This document shows, piece after piece, positions 7,631 to 13,806 of a stretch of DNA of 13,806 bases. Source of the DNA: Prevotella sp. CAG:485 (GTDB lineage: Bacteria > Bacteroidota > Bacteroidia > Bacteroidales > Muribaculaceae); assembly GCA_000437495.1 (NCBI GenBank), contig FR897833.1:6121-19926 (forward strand). The letters are read 5' to 3'. The translations under genes were made by a program, and so were the position numbers. Positions within the stretch are counted from its first letter, which is position 1; every line of letters starts with the position of its first letter. The notes under the pieces are model-generated. The model did no database searches, had not been told where the DNA came from, and was given only the letters and a program-made list of their open reading frames with translations.

Positions 7631-8554
7631 ATGAAACTGAAAGGTTATCTGTTGGCGGCGGGGGCTGCGGCGGCTTACGGCACCATACCGCTCTTTGCGC
7701 TGAATCTGTATGCCGAGGGCATGAACGCCAACTCGGTATTGCTGTTCCGTTATCTCCTCGGGCTGCCCATCCTGGCGCTTATGCTGTGGACGCGAGGCCG
7801 CTCGCTCAGGGTGAGCGCCACAGAGCTGAAGCCCCTTGCGGTGTTGGGCTTTCTGATGGCAATATCGTCTCTGACGCTGTTTGAGAGCTACAATTACATC
7901 AACTCGGGAGTGGCGTCAACGCTGCTGTTTGTGTATCCCATCATGGTGGCGCTGCTCATGGTGTTTTTCTTCCATGAGAAATTTGCCGTCTCCACGGGCA
8001 TCTGTCTTGTGGTGATGGCGTCGGGTCTGCTGTTGCTGATGCGCAACGGCGACGGCGGCGGTCTCAATGCCTACGGCTTCCTGTTGGTGATGCTCTCGTC
8101 GCTCACCTACGCGCTGTATATAGTGATGATAAACGTGTCGAAGGTGGTGCGCACCATACCCACCCTTGTGCAGCTGTTTTACGTGTTGGCTTTCGGCAGC
8201 GTGGTGTTTATGTGCATGATACCCTTCGGCAACACCCTTACGCTGCCCCATAAGGCTGTGCAATATCTCAATCTGCTGGCTCTGGCGCTGATACCCACGG
8301 TTATTTCGCTGAGTTGCACCACAATGGCGATACAACATATCGGTCCCACGATAACGGCCATCTTCGGGGCCTTGGAGCCTGTAACGGCGGTTCTGCTCAG
8401 CACTTTTGTGCTGGGTCAGGATATCTCCGAGCGCGAGATTTTGGGCGCGGCGCTGATATTGGCGTCTACGATGTTGGTGATAGCCGGCTCGCCCATCGAC
8501 CATGCCCTGCTGCGGGTGCGCAAGATGTTCCCGAGCCTGCGTAAGCGCAAATAA
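7631..8554 (+). CDS. EamA/DMT-superfamily membrane transporter
   Basis: A 307-residue inner-membrane protein with about ten hydrophobic segments arranged as two EamA repeats (about 6-137 and 147-287), the standard drug/metabolite transporter layout and length. The second repeat has the characteristic GPTITAIFGALEPVTAVLLS stretch (238-257), and the protein ends in a basic cytoplasmic tail (RVRKMFPSLRKRK). Members export amino acids, metabolites or drugs, and the substrate cannot be read from sequence. It starts 37 bases after the DUF3298 gene with no promoter box between them, so co-transcription is likely. GGAAA at 7613-7617 is a weak, distant ribosome site. The stop codon is 8 bases from the stop of the convergent HD-phosphodiesterase gene. 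Confidence 0.92.
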   Translation: MKLKGYLLAAGAAAAYGTIPLFALNLYAEGMNANSVLLFRYLLGLPILALMLWTRGRSLRVSATELKPLAVLGFLMAISSLTLFESYNYINSGVASTLLFVYPIMVALLMVFFFHEKFAVSTGICLVVMASGLLLLMRNGDGGGLNAYGFLLVMLSSLTYALYIVMINVSKVVRTIPTLVQLFYVLAFGSVVFMCMIPFGNTLTLPHKAVQYLNLLALALIPTVISLSCTTMAIQHIGPTITAIFGALEPVTAVLLSTFVLGQDISEREILGAALILASTMLVIAGSPIDHALLRVRKMFPSLRKRK

Positions 8555-8562
8555 GAAGCCCG

Positions 8563-10662
8563 TTACTGTGCCGGGGTATTCGTAGCTGCCGGGGCGTTGG
8601 GGTGGTTCAGCGTGGGATAGGCCACGCGGGTATGATAGATGGATGCCAGGCGCCGTTTGAAGGTGTCCTTGGCAATCTGAATGTCGCGGAAGGTGATGGG
8701 TGAATCGTTGTACAGTCCCTGACTCTCCTGTCCGTCGATGATGCGGTCAACGAGGTCGGAGATAGACTGTTCGCTGTAGTCTTTGAGCGACCGCGAGGAG
8801 GCCTCCACGGCATCGGCCATCATCAGCAGCGTTGTCTCCACGCTCTGCGGGTCAGGACCGGGATAAGTGAAGGGTGCCGGGTCAACGTATGTGCCTTCGG
8901 GAGCCGCATTCACAGCCTGAGTATAGAAATAGCGCGCCATGCTTCGGCCATGGTGCTCGCTGATGAAATTGCGAATCACCTGCGGCAGCTTGGCTTTGGC
9001 GGCCAGCTGCAGGCCTTTGCTGACGTGGCTGATGATTTTCTGAGCGGCCTGCTGCGGCGGGATGCCGTCGTTGGGGTTCGGGCCGTGCTGATTTTCGGTA
9101 AAGAAAACAGGCGAATCGAGCTTGCCTATGTCGTGATACAGGGCGCCTGTACGCACAAGCTGCACGTTGGCGCCTATGGCACGAGCCGCCTCGGCAGCCA
9201 TGGCCGACACTTGCATGGAGTGCTGGAAGGTGCCGGGTGCCTCTTCCGACAGGCGCCTCAGCAGCGGATTGTTGATGTCGCTGAGCTCCACAAGGGTTAC
9301 GGTGGAGGTGAAGCCGAAAATCTTCTCTATGAGCAGGATGAGGAAGTAAGCCAGTGAGAGAAGCAGCGAGTTGATGCCCATCATGCCGATGGCGCGTGGC
9401 GAGAAGGCCTCGAAGTTGCCGCCCTCCACAAGGAGTATGGCGGCGTATGCCACGCTGTATGTGATAAAGGCCATGAGGGCCGCCAAAAGGAGCTGCGAGC
9501 GCTTGCTCAGCTGCCGCAGACAGAATGTGGAGGCGAGGCCGGCGGTAATCTCCAGGAAGATGAACTGATACTGGAAGGTGGCCACCATGGCGGCGATAAG
9601 CACCGTGGCCAACAGCGCCATGACGCCGGTGCGCGTGTCGAAGAACACCATCACCACAATGGGCACGGCGGCAAACGGCACCAGATAGATGCCGTAGGTG
9701 AAGCGCTCGAAAAGCAGTATGGCAAACACGGCGAAGAGGGTGATGTAGCTCACCAGGAAGGTCATGACGCGTATGCTGCGCCACAGCTTCGGGCGGCAGT
9801 TGGCCAGATAGAAATAGAAGATGAGAAGGGTGAGAAGCACCGTAACGCCCTGGCCAAGGAAGAAATATGTGTGATGCAGCTCCATCTGGCGCAGACGCAG
9901 CTGCTCTTCGTATGTCTGCAGGTTGGTGTAAATCTGCGGGGTTACAATCTCGCCGAGGTCAACAATACGCTGACCCTTTTTTATGACGCCCTGGGCGGCA
10001 TTGACCTGCAGCATCTCCTGGGCGCGGAATTTCTGGTTTGTAACCGAGTCAGGCACAATGTTTGGAATCAGTCCGCGGTTTATGGCGTTGGCCAGGTCGG
10101 CGGTCATGAGGCTGCCGTCGTACTTCTGCCTATAGAGTGTGTCGATGTGGCGGAGAGCCGTGAGCGGCGACTGCATATTGCTGACGTCGATGAAGGTGGC
10201 TGTGGTGGGATTGTCGCTGTTGTCTTCCAGCGTATGGAGCTGCGGCATGGATTTCTGGCGCACGCTGTCGTAGAGTTCCTGCTGCAGAATGCCGTTGGCG
10301 TAAGCCTGCCTTATCTGCTCCTCGGCAAAGGCAATCTGGTCGGGAGTAGCTTTGCCGGCAATGGCGGTGCGGAAGCGGTCAAGGCCCTGCTGCGGCGCCT
10401 CGTGATTGAAATGCACAAACGGCACAAACGAGCGCTCTATGGAGTCGCGCAGACGCTCGGCACTCGCTTTGTCGCGCTGCACGGGTATGTCGAACTCGGC
10501 CGTGAGCAGATGATACTTCCACGGCTGATTGAGTTCGTAGCTGAACGACTGATGCCCGGCACGGGGCATTACGGCCAGGATGACGGCAACAGCTCCTACA
10601 AGCAGAGCTATGCGCACAAGCATTATCTTGGTTATGCGCCGAGGCTGTTTTTGTTCGGTCAT
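8563..10662 (-). CDS. pgpH: PgpH-type 7TM HD phosphodiesterase, predicted to hydrolyse c-di-AMP
   Basis: A 699-residue inner-membrane enzyme with the full PgpH layout: an N-terminal membrane helix (about 14-31), an extracytoplasmic 7TMR-HDED sensor domain (about 35-262), seven membrane helices (about 265-447) and a cytoplasmic HD domain (about 475-640). The metal ligands of the family are present: His481 (FQHSMQ), His510-Asp511 (YHDIGKLDSP), His546 (ISHVSKG), His570-His571 (SEHHG) and Asp617 (MADAVE). PgpH of Listeria cleaves c-di-AMP to pApA and is inhibited by (p)ppGpp. The ATG overlaps the stop codon of the upstream rel gene by 4 bases (ATGA), implying translational coupling. The C-terminal tail is rich in Pro, Ala and Asn. 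The biochemical role is inferred from the family; the domain call is secure. Confidence 0.94.
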   Translation of the reverse strand: MTEQKQPRRITKIMLVRIALLVGAVAVILAVMPRAGHQSFSYELNQPWKYHLLTAEFDIPVQRDKASAERLRDSIERSFVPFVHFNHEAPQQGLDRFRTAIAGKATPDQIAFAEEQIRQAYANGILQQELYDSVRQKSMPQLHTLEDNSDNPTTATFIDVSNMQSPLTALRHIDTLYRQKYDGSLMTADLANAINRGLIPNIVPDSVTNQKFRAQEMLQVNAAQGVIKKGQRIVDLGEIVTPQIYTNLQTYEEQLRLRQMELHHTYFFLGQGVTVLLTLLIFYFYLANCRPKLWRSIRVMTFLVSYITLFAVFAILLFERFTYGIYLVPFAAVPIVVMVFFDTRTGVMALLATVLIAAMVATFQYQFIFLEITAGLASTFCLRQLSKRSQLLLAALMAFITYSVAYAAILLVEGGNFEAFSPRAIGMMGINSLLLSLAYFLILLIEKIFGFTSTVTLVELSDINNPLLRRLSEEAPGTFQHSMQVSAMAAEAARAIGANVQLVRTGALYHDIGKLDSPVFFTENQHGPNPNDGIPPQQAAQKIISHVSKGLQLAAKAKLPQVIRNFISEHHGRSMARYFYTQAVNAAPEGTYVDPAPFTYPGPDPQSVETTLLMMADAVEASSRSLKDYSEQSISDLVDRIIDGQESQGLYNDSPITFRDIQIAKDTFKRRLASIYHTRVAYPTLNHPNAPAATNTPAQ

Positions 10663-12983
10663 GATGTGCGGTTGGCGAATTTTACATCTTTAACTTTTTT
10701 GAGGGCGCGGCAGAGGTTCTCCACCGTCTCGGCCGAATCGACCATGAGCTGCATCTCGCAGTGAAAGACTTCGTTCTTGGCGCGGATGTTCATGGCCCTT
10801 ACGTTGAGCTCCATGTTGAGGGTAACCACCTGCACAATGTCCGACAACATTCCGTGGCGGTCAATGCCGTCAACGCTCACCGACACGGCAAACCGGTCGG
10901 CCTTTCCTTCCCAGCGAGTGGTCACAAGGCGCGGTCCGTAGGTGCTTTTGAGCTTGCGCGCCACGGGGCAGTCGGCCTTATGCACCACAACCTGCTCATC
11001 GGCCGTAACGAAGCCGAGCACATCGTCGCCGGGCAGCGGCGAGCAGCATGCCTCTATGCGGTAGTTGGGCGGCGAGGCGTTGGGCAGCAGCACATAGACC
11101 TCGCGGCGGTTCACCGGCGTGGGCTTCTTGTCGTGATTCTGCTTGCGGCGCAGAGTGAAGGGGTTGCGCAGCAGCCGCGACAGCACCGACGGACTCGTCT
11201 TCGCCGTCTTGTTGCGCAGCGCCGAAGTGTCGGCAAGGTTTATCTCGTCGGCTGCCATCATCAGGAAGAGCTCCTCGGGGTCGTGCAGATGATAATAGGC
11301 TAATATGCGCGACATGGTTTCGGAGTCGGCCACCACACCCTCCTTCTCCAGAAATTCGTCGAAGAGGCGCCTGCCGTGTTCCGTCAGCGCTTTCTTGTCC
11401 TTTCGCAGCACAGAGCGCAGGAAGTTGCGGGCCTTGGCCGTCTGGCAGCGGTCGAGCCAGTCGCGTTCGGGCTTCTGGGCGTCGGCAGTGATTATCTCCA
11501 CCTGGTCGCCGCTGCTGAGCCGGTGTTCCATGGGCACCAAACGGTGCTGAATCTTGCCGGCCACACAGTGCATACCCACCTGAGTGTGCACGGCAAACGC
11601 CATATCGAGCACGGTGGCACCCTGCGGCAACGTTATCAGGTCGCCCTTGGGGGTGAACACATAGATATCGGCCGAGAAGAGGTTTAGCTGCACCGTGTCG
11701 AGGAAGTCGAGGGCGTTGGGCGTGGGGTTTGCCAGAATGTCCTTGACCTTCTTCATCAGCGCTTCCAGGCGCGGTTCCTCGTCATATTCGCCGGTCTTGT
11801 ACTTCCAGTGCGCGGCGTAACCCAATTCGGCAATCTCGTCCATGCGGCGGCTGCGAATCTGCACCTCTATCCAGCGCCCTTCGGGACCCATCACAGTGAG
11901 GTGAAGCGCCCGGTAGCCGTTGGGCTTGGGCGTAACGGTCCAGTCGCGCAGACGGTCGGGGTGCAGACGGTGCCCCTCGGCGAAGAAGGTGTAAATCTGC
12001 CAGCAGCGCAGCGTCTCGGCGTCGTCATCGTCGTTGTCGAACACCACTCGCACCGCATAGACATCGTAAATGTCGTGAAAAGCCAGCTTCTTGCGCTCCA
12101 TCTTCTTGTAGATGGAATAGGCGCTCTTTACGCGTGCCTTAATCTCATACTTGAAGCCGGCGGCGTCGAGCTTCTGCCGCACGGGAGCCACAAACTCGTC
12201 AACGATGCGCTGACGCGTCTCGCTGCTCTGCTCTATGAGGCCCATTATCTCCGTATACTTGGCCGGATGCTCGTAGCGGAACGCCAGGTCCTCAAGCTCC
12301 TGCTTTATCTTGAACAGACCCAGACGGTGAGCTAACGGCGCGTAGACATAAAGCGTTTCGCCAGCTATCTTATACTGCTTTTCGGGCCTCAGCGAGCCCA
12401 GAGTGCGCATATTGTGCAGGCGGTCGGCCATTTTTATCAGCACCACGCGCACATCGGTGCTCATGCTCAGCAGCAGTTTGCGGAAGTTCTCGGCCTGCAG
12501 CGAGGCTTTGTTGCCGAAAATGCCGCCCGATATTTTCGTCAGTCCCTCAACTATCGAAGCCACCTTTGGCCCGAAATTGGCCTCTATGTCCTCGCGGGTA
12601 TATTCGGTGTCCTCCACCACGTCATGGAGCAGCGCCGCACAGATGGATGTGGAGCCTAAGCCAAGCTCGGAAATCACTATCTGCGCCACCGCTATGGGAT
12701 GGAGTATGTAAGGCTCTCCGCTGCGGCGCCTCACCCCGGCGTGCGCATGCTTGGCAAAGCGATAGGCACGCTCAATTATTTCTATCTTCTTGCGGTGGTT
12801 AGACTCCAGATATGCCTTCACCACATTGCGGTAGGCCTTGTCAATGCGCAGTTCTTCATCGGCTGCCAGAGCATCGGCATCGACCATGTTCACGGCCGGT
12901 GTACGGGGCTCGGGGGTTATCACGCGCTTCGACACGCGCGGATCGTAGTTGAGCAAATACCTGGCAGACTCTTCTTGTGTCAC
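10659..12983 (-). CDS. rel: Bifunctional RelA/SpoT-family (p)ppGpp synthetase/hydrolase
   Basis: A 774-residue long-RSH enzyme that makes and degrades (p)ppGpp. The hydrolase HD domain (about 60-205) keeps all expected residues: Arg87, His96, His120-Asp121, Glu124-Asp125, Asp187 and Asn191, equivalent to R44, H53, H77/D78, E81/D82, D144 and N148 of the streptococcal enzyme. The synthetase domain (about 255-395) has Asp307 (IYDVYAVR) and Glu373 (EVQIRS). A TGS domain (about 437-500), a conserved-cysteine domain (Cys646, Cys647, Cys672) and a C-terminal ACT domain (about 697-770) follow. Both activities should therefore be intact. The start is GTG at 12983, overlapping the TGA of the channel gene by 4 bases; an in-frame stop lies two codons upstream. 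The first in-frame ATG is codon 33, still ahead of the HD domain. The gene is followed by pgpH with a 4-base overlap. Confidence 0.95.
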   Translation of the reverse strand: MTQEESARYLLNYDPRVSKRVITPEPRTPAVNMVDADALAADEELRIDKAYRNVVKAYLESNHRKKIEIIERAYRFAKHAHAGVRRRSGEPYILHPIAVAQIVISELGLGSTSICAALLHDVVEDTEYTREDIEANFGPKVASIVEGLTKISGGIFGNKASLQAENFRKLLLSMSTDVRVVLIKMADRLHNMRTLGSLRPEKQYKIAGETLYVYAPLAHRLGLFKIKQELEDLAFRYEHPAKYTEIMGLIEQSSETRQRIVDEFVAPVRQKLDAAGFKYEIKARVKSAYSIYKKMERKKLAFHDIYDVYAVRVVFDNDDDDAETLRCWQIYTFFAEGHRLHPDRLRDWTVTPKPNGYRALHLTVMGPEGRWIEVQIRSRRMDEIAELGYAAHWKYKTGEYDEEPRLEALMKKVKDILANPTPNALDFLDTVQLNLFSADIYVFTPKGDLITLPQGATVLDMAFAVHTQVGMHCVAGKIQHRLVPMEHRLSSGDQVEIITADAQKPERDWLDRCQTAKARNFLRSVLRKDKKALTEHGRRLFDEFLEKEGVVADSETMSRILAYYHLHDPEELFLMMAADEINLADTSALRNKTAKTSPSVLSRLLRNPFTLRRKQNHDKKPTPVNRREVYVLLPNASPPNYRIEACCSPLPGDDVLGFVTADEQVVVHKADCPVARKLKSTYGPRLVTTRWEGKADRFAVSVSVDGIDRHGMLSDIVQVVTLNMELNVRAMNIRAKNEVFHCEMQLMVDSAETVENLCRALKKVKDVKFANRTS

Positions 12984-13806
12984 TGCGTATTATCGGTCTT
13001 GGATTCGGATTTGGATTTCAGTTTTTTCTCGTCGTGGTGCAGACGGGTGCGCTCAAAGGCCGTTTCAATCTCCTCGTTGCGCTTTTCCTGCTCCTGATAA
13101 TGGTTCTTCACCACCGAGGTAACAAAGACGGTGAACAGGGGCAGCATGAGCATGCCCGAAGCAGCCAGTATAACGCCGCTCACCTGGCCGGCATACGTCA
13201 TGGGGTTGATGTAGCAGCCAATGGTTGTTACGTTCATGCACGTCCACCAGAGGGCGTCCCAGTAGCAGGTAACGTCGCTGTTCACCGGCTTCTCCTGCTC
13301 GTAGAAGATGAGCGACAGGAAGTAGATTATGGAGAAGAGAATGGCGGCATAGCTGGTGAGGAGGTTTGTGGCGCGGTTCTGCGACAGCGCTCCCACCACC
13401 ATGGCCAGCGCGTAGGCGCCGCGCACAAGGGGTATGAAACGCAGAAAATAGAGCTGCTGGGCGGTGATGTCGGTGAGCAGCCCCGTAATCTGGAAGATGT
13501 TGAGATAGGGTATGGAGATGAGGAAAAAGAGGATGTGGGTGAGCAGATAACGCTTCTTGTCGAGGCTCACCGTAAGCTCGATGAAGAAATCGAGCATGAA
13601 GACCACGCAGACCCAGAACTGGAAGGTCATGTAAGTGGAGTTGCGCAGGAAGGGAATTTCGGCAAACGTGTCGTAGCTGATGAAGACGATAAGGGCCAGC
13701 GAGAGTGCCAACACAATCCAGTGAGCGACGCCGCCGATGAGCCTTGCCCGGCGCACACGCTCAAGATAACGCTGCTGCTCGCGGGCTGCCAACGCCGCCA
13801 CTTCCG
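12980..13806 (-). CDS. Voltage-gated-channel-like ion channel protein (5' end cut by window)
   Basis: The frame stays open to the window edge, so the true start is probably beyond it; the first candidate inside is GTG at 13801 (273 residues, numbering used here). Hydrophobic segments lie at about 24-43, 56-76, 86-104, 118-138 (S4-like but with only Arg121 and Arg127), 147-166 and 203-230. Between the last two is a pore-loop pattern, WDALWWTCMNVTTIGCYINP (181-200), very like the potassium-channel pore helix and TxxTxG entry. However, the usual GYGD is replaced by GCYIN, so ion selectivity is uncertain. The tail (232-273) is charged and probably helical. The protein should form an inner-membrane oligomer. 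It is the upstream member of the operon with rel and pgpH, overlapping rel by 4 bases. Confidence 0.82.
   Translation of the reverse strand, partial: EVAALAAREQQRYLERVRRARLIGGVAHWIVLALSLALIVFISYDTFAEIPFLRNSTYMTFQFWVCVVFMLDFFIELTVSLDKKRYLLTHILFFLISIPYLNIFQITGLLTDITAQQLYFLRFIPLVRGAYALAMVVGALSQNRATNLLTSYAAILFSIIYFLSLIFYEQEKPVNSDVTCYWDALWWTCMNVTTIGCYINPMTYAGQVSGVILAASGMLMLPLFTVFVTSVVKNHYQEQEKRNEEIETAFERTRLHHDEKKLKSKSESKTDNTQ

Noticed and set aside
8882..9784. A 300-codon frame overlapping pgpH on the same strand
   Set aside because: It lies wholly inside the conserved pgpH frame and has a low-complexity His/Arg/Ala composition.
9871..10764. A 297-codon open frame antisense to the start of pgpH
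   Set aside because: It is a shadow of the conserved pgpH and rel frames, with no family motif.

Overview
The window looks like chromosomal DNA of a GC-rich member of Bacteroidetes, most likely the order Bacteroidales. The best evidence is four matches to the Bacteroidetes -7 promoter box (TAnnTTTG), three of them with a TTG/TTTG box 19-20 bases upstream, together with weak Shine-Dalgarno sequences. A large surface protein with a gingipain-like adhesin motif and a sorting-domain-like C-terminus fits the same group. The family (for example Muribaculaceae) is only a guess. I see no tRNA, rRNA, CRISPR array, insertion sequence or phage gene.

Left part (1-3015): a CoA-transferase of the acetyl-CoA hydrolase/succinyl-CoA:acetate type reads leftward. 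miaB, a tRNA methylthiotransferase gene, reads rightward. They diverge from a very short control region in which the two -7 boxes face each other in an 18-base near-palindrome. A short direct repeat covers the miaB stop codon.

Middle part (3016-8554): a 1183-residue secreted multidomain protein reads leftward. A DUF3298-type secreted protein followed by an EamA/DMT transporter reads rightward. Between the two divergent promoters lies an array of thirteen 9-base units that fills almost exactly the space between the two -33 boxes.

Right part (8563-13806): a tightly packed leftward operon of three genes, each overlapping the next by 4 bases. In transcription order they are a voltage-gated-channel-like membrane protein (cut by the window edge), a bifunctional RelA/SpoT (p)ppGpp synthetase/hydrolase, and a PgpH-type membrane HD phosphodiesterase expected to break down c-di-AMP. 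This places two nucleotide second-messenger enzymes and a channel-like protein under one translationally coupled transcript. In other bacteria (p)ppGpp inhibits PgpH and c-di-AMP controls potassium transport, so a joint ion/alarmone circuit is plausible but unproven. The channel also lacks the usual GYG filter.

Most of the window is ordinary housekeeping content. The parts most worth a second look are the channel-Rel-PgpH operon, the altered channel filter, and the 9-base repeat array between divergent promoters.
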